Assembly: GCA_037039925.1 (NCBI GenBank)
Contig: JAXRKP010001476.1
Span: 2,501-66,500 of the forward strand
DNA: 64,000 bases
Reading direction: 5' to 3'
Source of the DNA: Doris montereyensis
Taxonomy: Eukaryota > Mollusca > Gastropoda > Nudibranchia > Dorididae
The translations under genes were made by a program, and so were the position numbers. The notes below the pieces were generated by a model, which saw only the letters and a list, made by a program, of their open reading frames with translations, had not been told where the DNA came from and did no database searches. This document shows positions 1 to 13,500 of this stretch, piece after piece (the first letter of the stretch is position 1; each line of letters opens with the position of its first letter).

Positions 1-829
1 CAGGTTTTTATTTCGGCACTGATGTGAATCTATGATGTGGATATAAAATGGGACTGTGAAAGGATCAGAATGATTGACAAAGCATATAAGGTTGTCATCA
101 ATATGAGAATGAAGACTAGGATGATAGCACAGACAAGAAAGGGGTGAGTGTCTGCTTGAGTTGGAGGGCGGTGAGCAGTTTTCTAGAGGCAGCACCTGAT
201 GTCGCTTAGACAACCCCGATGTAGACAACTCAAACGGATAAGTAGAGTTTTTTTTTATTTACTTTAATATTAACTTTAATGTTTCTTTCAACAGGTAATA
301 TGTAGTTGAATGCATTTCCACATCACTTTAGGGGTTGAAGGGGCTAAATATTTCAATCAATCTGTCGTCAAATTCGTTTTTTCCAGTTTTCTCCAAATGC
401 ATTTCCCTTAGGGACAGGACTATGGAGAACATGATTTGTCCATACCTATCTGTTCAATCTCTTTATCTTTTAGTGTGTTCACAGAGCTTCTAGGGATTTC
501 TTTGCTAAAACAACCCCTAACTTTTACAAAATATCACTGTCTAAAATCAGGTTGTGAATATAAGGGAAATATTCTTTCACTTATTTCTTCCTTTCAAAAT
601 TTTGATAGAAAATATTTATCAATTAAGTTGGGAAATAAATCTCTGACAATTTGTAGACAACAACAGCAGTACCGATTTCCTTCAGAGAATAAGGGGAAAA
701 AATTGCCCCAAGATGTGCAACTTTTGGGGTCCTGAGACCCCGAAAGGCCCAACTTATGAGTCGCACTGGGTAAAAAGCAACGAATTGACTTTTGAAATAT
801 CATAAGCAACACATATCAACACTATGCCA
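1..829. other. Left edge, no gene recognised
   Basis: AT-rich sequence with only short open frames on either strand and no recognisable protein or element ends. The right part may hold more of the decayed LINE that is recognisable from about 830 onward, but I cannot read a domain in it. Confidence 0.5.
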
Positions 830-1800
830 ATAGTCAACCTTACATATTTTCTCGATTGTTCCCTTCTCTCTCAAACAATCCCATACCTCCTCTCTCGGCA
901 CCCGATCATATTGCCAATATGCTTTTTTCAAGTCAATGAAGACACACTGCACCTCTTTTCGTTTTTCTCTCTACTTTTTTTTTTACTGCTATTGTATCTG
1001 TGGTGCTTTTTGTCGGTATAAAGTCAAATTGTCACTCGCTAATTTCAATTCACATTCTTCGGTTGATTATCTTTTCCAGATCGTCATTGTGGGGCGTGTC
1101 AAATTTAGATCTATTATAGGCCTACCTCTTTATTTTGTGCAACTCTGGACATCTCCGATCGGTACCAGTACGCGTCTTGCACCTTTTCTTTCTTCATTAT
1201 ATAATTGAACAACCAGCACGGGAAATTTGCAGCTGCATCTCCAAAACATATCTATGCTTCAACCAGGATATCGTGTGATCCAACTGCTTTCCCAGTCTTC
1301 ATCTTTTGCATTACCTCGCAAACTTCTATGCTACTTATATCATCTACTCTTCTCCCTACTCGCTGCACTAGTTCAAATTTTCTTTGTCTTCAATTTTCTG
1401 CATTCATAAACTTTTCAGTGTAAGATTTCCATCTTATTTTTTTATTTCCTCATCCTTATTCAAGAACTTGCTCCTTTCATTCTTTATCATCTTCGTGTGA
1501 CTGTAAACTATATCTTTGCTAGCGATGTCCTTCAACTTTGATATTTTGTAAAGGTTTTTTCTGGACCTCCTTAGTCTCCAATTCAACATAAAATTCTTGA
1601 TATGTTTCTGGTTTGGCCTTTGGAGCTGTTATCTTTGCCAGTTGCTTAGCATTTTTATAATACACATATTTTTTATTGCTGTATCATTTCGTTTGATGAA
1701 TTCCGCCCTTAAATCTTCTTATAATCAATTGCATCTCGTACTTCTTTATTCCACCACCATTTCTCTTTATCTTTCAACTAACTGAAAAAACCCAACCCTG
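830..1800 (-). mobile_element. Decayed RTE-like LINE, linker and start of reverse transcriptase
   Basis: Read on the minus strand with several frame changes, this encodes pieces of a non-LTR retrotransposon polyprotein in the expected order. First comes the linker between endonuclease and RT (WWWNKEVRDAI near 1770), then RWKSYTEKFMN (near 1435) and KMKTGKAVG (near 1300), then GDVQSCTK (near 1160), and finally VFIDLKKAYWQYDRVPREE, the fingers/palm start of the RT, near 870-945. Many stops and shifts show it is long dead. It differs from the five-copy LINE family in this window. The exact clade is inferred from memory of similar proteins. Confidence 0.7.
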
Positions 1801-2399
1801 CCTTATAATAGGTCTATAGAAAGTAATATTTCCCCCTGATCGCTTGTCTAACAGGCTGGCGTCTTATACCGTGAGGTTTGCTAGGCGAACTTCATCTGTA
1901 TTACATACCTACATTATTACAATAATTTACTTTTATTTGGACGTACATGTACCGTTTTTCCTTTCCTCGGTAAGTCCTTTGTTCTTTATCCGTGGGAGGA
2001 AATGAATATACAAATCAAATAATCAATGTATGATAGTATTATGCTTCACCGGTGACAATAAATTTATCGACGTTTCGTCGTTCTTTCTCAAACAAAGCCA
2101 CGGGTTGAGAGTATTCATGAAGAAAGATGTACGGTACCTAAAAGATACCTGGAAGCACTTACGCACATTGCAATGCGCTTGCGAGTGCAACCGAACCGAC
2201 TAACTTCCGTCTGGTCCTGTTTTCGAAAGTACAATAGAGACGGCACACAGAGAGAAACGGATTCGCCTGTGTACTCTCTAGCTCGATCTAGAATCACTTT
2301 TGTCAGTGTGTGGCGGCATGAGTGCTACTTGTGAATTAAAATTGCAAACCTGAGAATATTCCTCAAGTATTTTATGTACGTTTGCTTCGATTAGAAAAT

Positions 2400-2535
2400 A
2401 GAATCAAAGAATCTGACTTAAAAATCTAGATTTTTAGATCTCGACTAGATTTCTAGATTCTAGATCTAGATTCTAGATCTATATATTCATATTTAGATTC
2501 CATAATTTAGATTCTAGTAGATCTAGAACTTACAA
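2400..2535. repeat. TCTAGAT-rich simple repeat
   Basis: A degenerate array of overlapping TCTAGAT / AGATCTAGA words, many of them palindromic. A second array of the same words lies at about 33305-33430, inside the first intron of the COX7A2L-like gene. Confidence 0.7.
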
Positions 2536-2699
2536 AAATGTAGGCCTAGAGACATCCACCAGCGATGGTGCTTTGTGTCTGGGCTGACCGGACACCTACT
2601 TGCGTCTTATCTGATCTGTCTGCCTAGGCAATTTCGCACGTTAACTATGACACCATGTTCATTATTGCTAGATTGTAAATTTTGTCTCTATATGAGTGG

Positions 2700-3530
2700 T
2701 CACTGTGGTGTTAGGAATTTCGAATCGGGTGGCTTTGATGCGGACTGGTTAGATTAGAGCTGAAAAAGAGCGCCAGCCCTTTATTTGGGGTACACGTGTT
2801 ACAGTTGGCCCCGGATACGTGGATAGGCAACAAGTTCCTGCAAATAATCGGGTTAAGTACCATGAAGGCAGTTATAAGCACGACAGAGTATCTTAAAATC
2901 AACCCTATAGATATAACGGGAAGCCAGTGAAATTTTTTAAGGATCTATGGAGGTGTGATATGATCATGCTTTTTGGATATTAGGGTGGTTAACCTAGCAG
3001 CTTTCTTTTGCAATCTATCTTTCATAAAATTGGGGACACCAGCCAAAAGTAATGTCATTACAATTCTAGTCTACTCAGAAGGAAAGCTGGCCATAACATT
3101 TTTGTCGTGTCCTCATCTAAAAGAGATGTTTAAGTCTACCTACATTTCTTAAATGAAGATTGCAAGCTTGAATGGTCTTGGTTATGTGATCATGTAAATT
3201 TAATCCACTGTCTAAAAAGTAGGCCTACTCCTAAATTCCCGACACATTTGGAAGATACATTGATGACACAGTCCCACAAAGACTAAATTTTCAATTGTTA
3301 TATATTACTTTAAGAACCTTTTCTTTGAAAACGGATTGCCTCTGTTTTGTCATCATTTAATTTGAGTTTGTTACAAGCCATCCAGTTTTTGACAGCTTTC
3401 AGGCGATTTTCTACTCTTTCAATAATTTGTACATGATTGCTCATACAATATAAATGGGAAAATAGAGCTGTGTATCATCAGCATACATATGATTTTTATA
3501 TAATGTAATCAATATTGAAATGTAGGCCTA
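2700..3530 (-). mobile_element. Decayed CR1/L2-like LINE fragment (RT palm to C-terminus)
   Basis: The minus strand encodes, in several frames, the catalytic box YADDTQLYFP near 3455-3490, then NWMACNKLKLNDDKTE near 3345-3400, then KKAARLTTLISKKHDHITP near 2955-3020 and HWLPV near 2925. This order is typical of the RT and post-RT region of CR1/L2-type non-LTR elements. Frame shifts and stops show it is inactive. A near-identical 28-base word occurs at 2536 and at 3519, on either side of it. Confidence 0.75.
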
Positions 3531-3546
3531 GAGACATCCACTAGCA

Positions 3547-3620
3547 ACTTGTCTTTTGTAGAGTCAGAAAAGAATCTTGGTGTAATCTTTGATGAGGATT
3601 TAAATTTTTGATGAACCTAT
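3547..3620 (+). mobile_element. Short RT scrap of a non-LTR element
   Basis: The plus strand reads VESEKNLGVIFDEDLNF and then a stop at 3609. This is the usual NLGVxFD segment after the RT palm of many LINEs. It is opposite in orientation to the CR1/L2-like fragment to its left, so it is a separate insertion or a rearranged end. Confidence 0.5.
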
Positions 3621-3753
3621 TCGTGATTGCATTGATGAAGCAAAAGAATGATGGGAATTATTCACATAATTTTTCCTATTTGGATGAAAACATGTTTCTT
3701 ACACTATCACATCATCATATTGGTAACGGAGTGTTAGTCAACAGGCGACGTGT

Positions 3754-4440
3754 TTACCTGGTGGAGAAGTGGTAAAATTTTGCCATTTGTCTCAGCTGCC
3801 CCACTGTACTGTATAGACAGTTGCTGAGTGCGGGTTCCGACGGGAGCCACCTCTTCCTCCCTCTCGACAATGGCCATTTGAGGAGCACGTGTTCAGGGTT
3901 TTCAGACGGGTCACGGCACCATCGGCAGGCTGGATCGCGGGTCAGGTCGATCCTCTTTAGGTGTGCATTTAGTGGAGCATGACCACTTCTTAAGGCAAAA
4001 TTATTGGCCTGGTCCTTCCGTGTTAGGGATCTCCATGTGTCATCCTTCACAGGACATGGCGTGAAATCGTGAACGGCTCGGCCTGTTGCGTCCATTTCCC
4101 AGCCCGTTAGCCACCTGTCAGTCATTGCCTCATGCCAGAGCCTCTTTGTGAGTCCATCTTCCAGTCCGATTCCCGTCAGGCCGATTGATTTTTCATCCAG
4201 ATTTGCACCGCATTGTGCCAATCGATTGGCTGTGTCGTTTAGCAGCGATTTTACAATGTCCTGGTATCTTTTTGAGCGTGACATTCAAGTAGAAGCATGT
4301 TTTCAATTGCCCTAAAACTTGCGCCACTTGGCTGAGGAGTAGGTCCTCCAAAGCCACACGCCAATTCTGGGGGAATCGAGAACAGGCTTCGCGTCAGTGT
4401 CGACTAGCTTAATCACCCATCGGGCCCTGCTGGATCTCTC
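3754..4440 (-). mobile_element. 3' end of an RNase H-bearing non-LTR retrotransposon
   Basis: A 176-codon open frame on the minus strand (4284-3754) contains SLTRKDQANNFALRSGHAPL, then a cysteine/histidine knuckle CRWC...NPEHVLL. This arrangement follows the RNase H domain at the end of several LINE clades and reverse-transcriptase proteins. The expected cysteine after EHVLLK is a tryptophan here. The N-terminal half has only a weak RNase H tail (NDTANRLAQCGANL). Sequence to about 4440 probably continues the element but is frame-broken. It is more GC-rich than its flanks. Confidence 0.65.
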
Positions 4441-4569
4441 CGTGCAGTAGCTCCCGAGCCAGTCATGGTTTGAGCAGTACCTGCTGCAGTTTCACTCCTC
4501 TTGCACTTCTTCATCATTTGGGTAGTTGATAAGCATGCCATAACTGTACCTGCTGGAATGTATATGGAA

Positions 4570-5010
4570 ATTGTATATATGGAGCCCTTGATTTAAACGC
4601 AATCAGTTCTATTAGAAAAAGTACAAAGACGAGCGACAAATTTTTGTTTTCGAAGAGAATTGGAACATGATAATATGTCACATGATGAAAGATTGAGATT
4701 GTTTCAACTCCCCTCTCTATGATATAGAAGAAAACGTAGGGGATCTTATGCAACTTCTTGTATAAAATTGTTCATGATATATAGATAATTTTGATTATTG
4801 TAACGATTTTTCAACTATCTTCATGTGTGAATTTTACCGGAGGAGATAGATTCAAAATATATATTACAAGAAGTCCACTTCTGTTAGACGTAATTTTTTT
4901 CATTATAAGAAGAGTCAAATCATGGAACAGTTTACAGTTCAGAACAAAAAATTTGAAAAGTATTAATTCTTTTTAAAATGCCATTGATACGGAGCTTTAA
5001 AATTTAAAAT
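4570..5010 (+). mobile_element. 3' fragment of another LINE family
   Basis: The plus strand encodes LLEKVQRRATNF near 4611, then SHDERLRLFQLPSL and YRRKRR near 4680-4738, and later RRVKSWNSLQ and LKSINSF up to the stop near 4975. These are the ordered motifs of the region after the RT domain in non-LTR elements (LEKVQRRATK, RLxxLxLPxLxYRR, WNxLP). Stops interrupt the reading. A cognate 3' tail is seen again at 51040-51200. Confidence 0.65.
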
Positions 5011-5209
5011 ATTTGTATGATGAATGAATGTGCATTGTTCTTATTGATTACTGCATGTTCAATCTTTCCTAAAACTCCCATGTTTGTATTAAGATGTATT
5101 ATATGGGGCATTTATAGGTCAAATAACCTATAGATCTAGCCTTTGACACGATATGATATCTCAAACAGTTGAGTGTTCGGTTTATTAAACTCAAAGCATG
5201 AAAACTTTC

Positions 5210-5291
5210 TATAACTCGTAATGTTTTCCAAAATTAAGTGTTTGGACCTGGAATCTCGAATGGAGACATCTGGATTATCGAGACATGACTG
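5210..5291. repeat. Possible terminal end of a pogo/Tigger-like element
   Basis: The stretch ends ATTATCGAGACATGACTG followed by TA. Read on the minus strand this is CAGTCATGTCTCGATAAT after TA, which resembles the terminal CAGT...TCGATAAT ends of Tigger-type transposons. The opposite end was not found, so the element is incomplete or the match is chance. Confidence 0.35.
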
Positions 5292-5299
5292 TACTTTAT

Positions 5300-7400
5300 T
5301 CCTACTGTAGTCTATTGTGTCTATTTCAGGGTTTCTAGCAAGGTTGGAAAGTAAAAAATATGTCTGATTTTTCATACACTCAAGTCGGAAATTGATGTCT
5401 TAGATAGGAAAACAAGTAGGAAATGGGGCTCAGGTAGTAAAAACAGGGTTCCCATACATCAGGGAAATCCTTGAAAATGAAAAAAAAAAGGTTTCCCAGT
5501 TGAGAAAATACCAGGCGAAATGATATATATATTGAGAACCAACATAAGACAAAATCAGGGAAATCGAAGTAGACATGAACAATTATCGGCACCGCGAAAA
5601 GGGAAAAATGTGAAAAAGTTTGTTATCCATTTCCAGTCATGCATGCTTTGCTGCTGGCGATTCTTTCATGTTGAAACTAAACAATTCCGATACCTATAAA
5701 GTTTGTTTGGGGAATTAGTATCGGATTTCGACACAAAGTTTTCAATATTTTCTTTACTTTTACCGCCTATACCAATAATACCATGAACTGCATATATATA
5801 TGTACGGTACAGCCTCCTTTCTTCAATTTGACTTTTACTCTGGAGAGATTAAGAATGTTGTGTGTGTTAAAAAAGCCGATCGCGCATATTGTTGTATGGT
5901 TTGTGTCAAAGGGAGAGAGACAGAGGGCAATGTGCATATTTTAAGTCCGATCGCGTACGTGTGTGTGTAAGAAGGCTAGACAGAGAATGTTTGTGTGTGT
6001 TTAATGCGACCAATTGTGCATGTGTGTATTAGTATTAGAGAGGAGAGAGTATATATGGAGAGTCGGGAGTTTACTGTTGATCGAAGGGATATTAATTAAT
6101 ATTATGCACGCACGGACTGATAGTGATAGCAGAATGAAACGAAAACATTTATCATCAGGAAGGAGTTCCATAGTCAGGTCCAGCCATTATTTCAACTCAA
6201 TAGGACTTATTGCTGTTGGCCAGGGAAGGGCGCCGGCCCTAAATGTAAGGCCGACCTCGCTGGCGCAGGATGGAAATTTTCACATATATTTTGTCTTGTT
6301 TTTGCATCCTATTTTACTTTTAGAAGAGCGTATTAGTGAATAGTACCAGGGCTGAAACATCTTCACTTTAATAAGCTGTTCTTTTACACATCTGTAAAGA
6401 GACCAAGCCTTGTACTATAAATTGCAAGTTGTATTGAAACATATTGACCACAAGATTCCACTGCATCTCCTGCCTTCGCTCAAAATGTCTAATTAGGCGT
6501 TGTATTAAAACCATGCACCTGAAGAAAGAGAAAAATGCTCTCCTTGGTAAAAAAATCTTATTTGTGAAAATTGGTGAGGACAAAAAATTAGTATGAATCC
6601 TGTAACTCTTTCAATTAATAATCCTCATGTTACAATTAAGAGAATGGGCAGATAAGGATAAGGGTTCACAACCCGATCGTTTGTTTTAGAAAAGTCCTGT
6701 TTTACTTTAAAATTGAATGCGAGAAATAGGGACACCTGAGATGGTGAACGCCTGGGTGGGTTGACCATTGCTAGCCACGAAACCAGAAGGCACTTACAAC
6801 AGATACAGGTAATGCGAGATGGGGCTCAATTAAACTGTTCATACATGGTCCGTAACTTGGCACAACGTGTGCCTGGTCAATTTTTAGACTGCTCAATTTT
6901 AATGGCCTAGTGACAAACCAGTGGTCATATGTGACAAAGGCTGTGCAGTACAGTGGGCGGAGTAAAGAAGTACTTTGGATAGGATATATATGAAGGGTAG
7001 TTACAATGCATGGCAAATCGTTGATGGGCATAAGTTGGCCCTATTAGCGATGAGATTACTGTATAATAATATGGTAAAATAAATGATTACGGGCATACTG
7101 TATGATAATTTGGAGAAGATTATGCCTGCATGTGCCGTTGAAGACAGGCATTTAGAGGGAAGTTTTGGTTTGAAACAAGCTTTTAGAGAGGCAATTTGTA
7201 TGGAAAAAAATCAGTTTCACTGACATAAGCTGACACTTAGGAGAAACAGGTATTATGTGGGCGGGTGTTTAGGTGGTAACTACTGTACTATGATTTGAAT
7301 TTCAAAACTACTGACTTTTTTTTTCTCTTAAAAATTGATATCGATCTTTCAATTTCAGTCAATGTGGAGGCCAATCTTTACTTTAACTGTCACATGTTCA
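5300..7400. other. Region upstream of TBP, no coding exon identified
   Basis: This should contain, or lie close to, the TBP promoter and 5' untranslated exon, but I cannot place either. It holds a GC-rich block at about 6205-6265 (GGCGCCGGCCCTAAATG) that resembles the repeat units at 30894-31010. No splice-competent coding exon was recognised. Confidence 0.4.
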
Positions 7401-7401
7401 G

Positions 7402-7522
7402 CCCTGTAGTGTAAAGAGTCAAACACTGCTGTTGGAGACTCTTGGACCAAACTCAGAAAAAATGGACAGTAACCAGTTTTCTTCGTTTTCATCTGGGCTC
7501 ACCCCAACCACAATCAGTACAG
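7402..7522 (+). CDS. TBP: TBP exon 2 (putative start codon exon)
   Basis: An acceptor-like tract ends in AG at 7400-7401. An ATG at 7462 opens [15 protein letters not shown], and GTAAAA follows at 7523. The acceptor implies an untranslated exon upstream. The coding part is 61 bases (phase 1 out), while the next recognised exon needs phase 0. Either a small exon is missing, a base is lost, or this is not the start. Confidence 0.5.
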
Positions 7523-10500
7523 GTAAAAAGGACAATTGAAGCATTTCTACTTTGAAGCGAAATAAAACCGGCTTGATTAATCTACTATTATTGATTTCCA
7601 ACCCTGTTCAATATACATCCATTAGGATGCAAGAGGCATTGCTGCCCATGATACAAATCTTCAAAACAATATGGGAAGGGAAGAAATCGATCACATTCAC
7701 AATCCTAAACCATGGGCTCTTCATTAAATGGGTGTTGAAGTGTCAAAAATGATGATAAACTGTTGATTGTCTTGTTTGGTAGTTATTCAAGCTTATATAT
7801 TATTAAGGAAAGGATGCGGTTTCCAGACCATGACTGAAAGCATCTTTCAAAATTACTCTTGCATTGCTCTGTTTATTTTGGTGTCTGTCTAGTTTGTTTA
7901 CTTGATGGATTCTTGACCTGATTTTCATTCATTAATGATGTCTGAAGATAACAAAAGCAGAAGTCATCAATTAAGTTGTGATTTTAATGAGTCTCCCAGT
8001 ACTGAAGGTGATGCTGAGGTGAAGTGACGAGTGTAAATCTAATCTAGCGGAGGACTTCCAACAAGCTCTGGCATCTTACCCCATTCAGCTAGATGTAGGG
8101 GATACAGGAAAGCCATTCTTCTACACCTAGGTTTAGAGTGTCACTGGTGACTGATCTAGGAAATGATAGTACGGTACTTACTGTAACTGCTGCAAAAATT
8201 TGGAGGAGTTATAGATCTAAGTACACATATAGGTGAGGAGTTCAGTCTTTATTTTTTTCAATTTTTTGCACATTTTTATCAATGACAGGACTTAACGAGA
8301 TACGACTTTTGTATGCGTGCAGATAGAGAAGATGTATTCACATAAACCAAGTATTACCTTTGTAAAATGTAGCCTGCATCTTGATATTGACTGAATACGA
8401 AATTATTTTTTGTTTCATTCGTTTTGTTATTGTTGTTTTATTGAATCTATTCTTTACATCTTGCAAAACATGCTTTCATTGGGTTGTCTATATAACGGTT
8501 CTTCTGATACATATATATATATATTATTTTCTTTTAATATTGAAGATTGATCAGTCAAGTATACAATTTTTTTCTTGTGGCCATGTCAGGGAGGGTGGGG
8601 GTGGATGGGTGTGTCTTGTGACAGAGAGTGGTCAAATAGGGAAAAAGTTATATTAATAATTTTATTTACTTATATTTTATTATTTTTTTTATTTCCACTC
8701 TTGTTTTTTATCTCCTATTTAACATTCATTTTTGATAAAGTATGAAGGTTGTAATTTTTGTACATTTTAAACCTTTTCATGTGCCAAAGAATAACACCTG
8801 TATGTAACATATTAAATATTAGTTCTTAGTCTTTTCATGTATAACTAATTAGAATTCATGACATTGAATTTGCTTTACATCCTAGAGTCCATTGTTGTCG
8901 CCTGGAATGGGGTTTACTCCTGTGCTACCTCCTTCAAATGCGAGCCTTTATTCCTCAACCCCCGCAGGCGGGCCAATGACTCCTATCTCCCCTGCAACAC
9001 CCTCTGAAGGATCAGGAATACGACCACAACTTCAGTGAGTTAATTTTACAATTTTGTTTATTTTCTCATACACACCAGCTAGGCACTATTTTTAATTTTA
9101 CAGTATACTAGATTCAGACCTGCCTGGTTTTATGAATTTTCTGTAACTGTTATGAAAAATTTATGCTGATTATGGGACTACGAAACCACAAGAAAAATTA
9201 CAGATTTATGAGAGTACGAGTTCGTTCCGGAGGGGAAAATTCAAATCTTTTCTGGTTGTTTCTTTTTTATATGTTAAATGATCAGTTCTATCGTTCCAAG
9301 AGACTCAGGATTTGTTTGTATCAGTAATTTTCGATGCCAAATTCAGGTTTTCCCGATTACAGTAATACATATTATGTTCGATCACATGTAGCTTTAAAAA
9401 TCGAGTACAAGCTGCGTTTCTTGAATTCAACCCTTTTCATAAAATAACCTAACCGATTATACTGAAATGGTGATGCTCTCAGATAATCTCAGGCTAGTGA
9501 TAAGCCTAGTTGACACCATTGGGGTGTCAATCTTCTACTCATTTCTTGTTTCTGGGGGTTTTATTTCTGAAAAAGGGCTATGCATCTATGATTTGTTCAC
9601 ATTGATATATATATGCAGTGGAACCTCTATAATCGGGTAATCTTAGTGGATTGTAAAATTGTCTCGATTAACCCGGTTTCCTGATTTCTTGAGGACCTAG
9701 AGATTTTGTATTCCCTCAACAGTTTGAGCCCTTTTGTAGGTGGTAAGATACAGAATTAAACGAACAAGTAGCCACAGGACCAGTTGATTAAAACAAAGAT
9801 GACATTCGTTGGTGGTGTCACTCAGTCTTGCTTCGTTGGATGGTAGACAGATAAGACACGTAATCGAGAATGTATGGTGGATCGTTAAATCTCCTCATAT
9901 ATCCATCCTTGTGATTAACAGGTTAAGCGGGCAATAAAAGACTATGACAGTGCATGAGTCTGCTTTCTAAGCACTGCCTCGCGTCAACACCGCACTGTAT
10001 TGTTAGGTAGAAAAGCAATGTCCTGTTCGATGCCTGATTGCATTGCTTCGTAACTGATATCTGGTATGTCTGGCTTATAGTTGTTGATTCGTGATAGACC
10101 GTTAGGAACGTGGTCCCTGTATGTTCTCTGCCTCTTGTACTTCTCTTACCGCTTGTTGTTAGATTTGCCTCGTTTACAAATTTATGATTCGTTCTGCCTA
10201 TATTACTCTTTCCCTCTATTTCCAGCTGTAAAAGCCTGTACAGGCTTGGAATTTCCACTCCATGCCGTCTCTGACACCAAGAAAGATGCAATATTATATG
10301 TCTGTCTGTCTGTCTCTCTGACATACACTCTCTCTCTCTCACACACATACATACACACTCACATAGAATGCAATAATATAAGAATTAGGTAAAGAGCATC
10401 CTGATCAATATAAGCCCCTGAACAGGTAGTATTGTGTTATAATAATTAATATTATTACCGATTGGCCTACTACTACTAAATGAGTATTGATTATTTTTTT

Positions 10501-13500
10501 CAAGGTCTCATTTACTTAAGCGCTATTCACTTATGATTAGTAGAATCTTTCAGACTTGACTTAAACTAAGGAAATGAAGCTACTTTGATTTGAGCTTATC
10601 TTATGATATTTGAAACTCAAGTCCAATTGTGGGCAGTTGGCAGGTGTTACTGGTAGGCTCTTCTTCTTTCCTTTCCCCTTTCATCTATCTTTCATCTGGC
10701 TGTTTCCTCTTAGTTCACTCTGAGATCAACGCATATGGTAGTCCAAGTTCATTGGGATTAAGCTTATTATTTCAGATTTCTCTTAGACTTAAGCATCTAT
10801 TTGTGATGTATTTTCATTTCATCAAACCTAAGTTAAAGTAGGGTTTAATGTTTGCAATGAGTTGATGGATCGCATAGCTGCCAACTCCTCAAGCCAATTG
10901 AGAGAGTTTGGGTTGGAAAATCAAGGAGATTGGACAAAAATGAGGGAGAAATGAATTGTGTTCTGTTGAAGATAAAAGTTCAAACTACTCAGCTTTCTTT
11001 TGAATAATAATGATATCAATACTAGTTATCGTAAAAATTTATATGAATTAGAAGCTCCTGAATACAGTGTTGTTGCCGTACAGAAATATTTATACCCACT
11101 TCCATTTACAAAGGGCCAGAAGTTTGTGTGAATTCACGAAATAACCTGAGATCCGTCCTCCTATGTGAGAAATAACTCATACTGTAATACAGGAGGTTTC
11201 AGTGATAGGTGGGAGGTGGACACAAATTGGTGGGGTCTCATGCACTTTGAAGTAGAGTTAGCAGCTATGGAATAAGCTTAATTCACCAACAAAGGACTAG
11301 ACTCTGGATGATTGTATTTTATTATTCATGTTGATGTTATAAATGCATTTGTTAAGGAAAAAGTATGAGTAGATTTAATTGAATTGTCTGTACTTTCGTA
11401 ATTTATTTGAATTTCTTTCTTTCTTTCTTTATCAGCTCCCATTCTACCTTCCGGTGTATGAGTTTAGATGCCCGAAATGATCCTTCTCCAAGCTGCCCTG
11501 TCCTGACATTTTCTGTTTCCTTTCATGAAAGTTAAATTTCTTTGCGTTATTGTCTCTTTTATTATATTTTCTTCCCACATTCTCCGAGGTCTGCCTTTTG
11601 GTCTTTTACCTTGAGTTTTAGCACTGTATACTGATTTAGCTATTCTATTGTCATTCATTCTGTTAAAGTGTCCAAACCATCTCAGTTGATTCATTTCTAT
11701 CTTAGTTTTTGTGCCATCTGCTTTGGTTTAATCTCTTATTGTTGTGTTTCTGATTTTGTCTCTTTTAGTTTTCCCTTCTACTCTTCTTAGATATTTCATT
11801 TCGGCTGCCTGTACTCTACTGTAATCCCTACTGTCTAAGGTCCAGGTTTTACTGCCATAGAGGAGAGTAGGACAATAAACTGTGTTGTATACTGCCATTT
11901 TGGTTTTTTTGCTGACAATTCTTGTTTACCTTCAAATGCTTTTCCTAGATGGTTATATATTGCACTTGTCTTTTTGATTCTCTGGCTGATTTCTTCTCTT
12001 AATTTTCCCTCTGAGTTAATCATTACTCCTAGGTAATTGTAGCTTTGATGAACGTGTTCTAAATTCTATCTGCCCAATTTCAGATTTTGTAATTTAGCTT
12101 CCCTAGTTACTAGCATTGTTTTGGTTTTCTTTGCATTTACTCTCATTCCTCTTATTTAATTCATTATTCATCATGTTGATATTCAACTGGAGGTCCCTTT
12201 CTGATTTTCCAAACAACTAAATCATCAGCAAATGAAAGCATTGATACATTTACTGGTTTGAGCTTCCACATACCTACATTTATTTTCTTCATTTTTGAGG
12301 ATGCCTTTGCGACTGAATCCATAAATGTGATAAACAAAAGAGGACTTAGGATACAACCCTGTGTTACTCCAATATCTACGTCAAATACTTCAGATACATT
12401 TCCAGCTACTCTCACTGCACATGTTAGTTTATTGTAAAAACTTTTAATGGCTTCTAATCTATTAATTTTTGCTCTGCGTTGTGTTCTTTTAAGGAATGCC
12501 ATAGTTCGTCCCTCCTCACAGTGTTAAATGCCTTTTTGAAGTCAATAAAACACAGGTGCAAGTCAATGTTTCTCTCAAGGAATTTTTCTATTATTTGTCT
12601 AATTGGAAATATGTGGTCTTGTACACTTCTTCCTGGTCTAAATCCACTCTGGTGTTCTTCAATCTGATCCTCTACTCTTTTCCTTAGTCTCATTTCCAAA
12701 ATCCTGGCATACACTTTTCCTGGTACGCTAAGTAGTGATATCCCTCTATAGTTTTAGCATTCCATTTGAATTCATCTGTGCACTTAATAGTTTAATTAAG
12801 AAACCTTCTTTTCTTTCAAATATAACTATTTCCCATTTAGATATATTACTGATGTAAAAAAGTGCTAATAGACAGGAAAGAATATAATTATATTTCTTCA
12901 CAATTTTTTTCACACTTATCCAGAAATATTGTGTGTACAGTCAACCTGGCATGCAAACTAGATTTAAAAGCCATAGCCCTGAAAGCCCGTAATGCTGAAT
13001 ACAACCCCAAACGTTTTGCTGCTGTCATCATGCGTATTAGGGATCCTCGAACAACTGCACTTATTTTCAGTTCAGGCAAAATGGTTTGCACAGGAGCAAA
13101 AAGGTACATTTTTTCTTTTAAATATGATTGGTGATGATTTGTTGGTTTTATTTCTTTCCTTTCATTCTTTTTATCTGAGCTACAAGTATTTTCGTTTAGG
13201 AACACTGATCCGGGCTACAAGTATTTTCACAATGAATGTGTGACACTGAGTTGAGCCTATCATTACTTTGGATTTTGATAGGAAAGTCGAAATAGAGGAT
13301 AACAATGACATTTTTATTCTCGAAAACCTTGAATCTAGCGATTCAGATCTTAGACTTAACTTTGTCAATAATGTCCTAATCAGCTGATTAACTCGATCTA
13401 GACCCAAAATTATGATTCAAGCTAGGTTTACAAGTAGGAAAAGGGTCTTACTCATGTTACTTTGGCTTGGTGAGCTCAGAACCAGTGCGTTGTATGTGGA

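Noticed and set aside
2115..2297. Small minus-strand protein in a GC-richer block at 2.1-2.3 kb
   Set aside because: No motif or neighbour support. The block might be a promoter or untranslated exon, but nothing in the sequence decides it.
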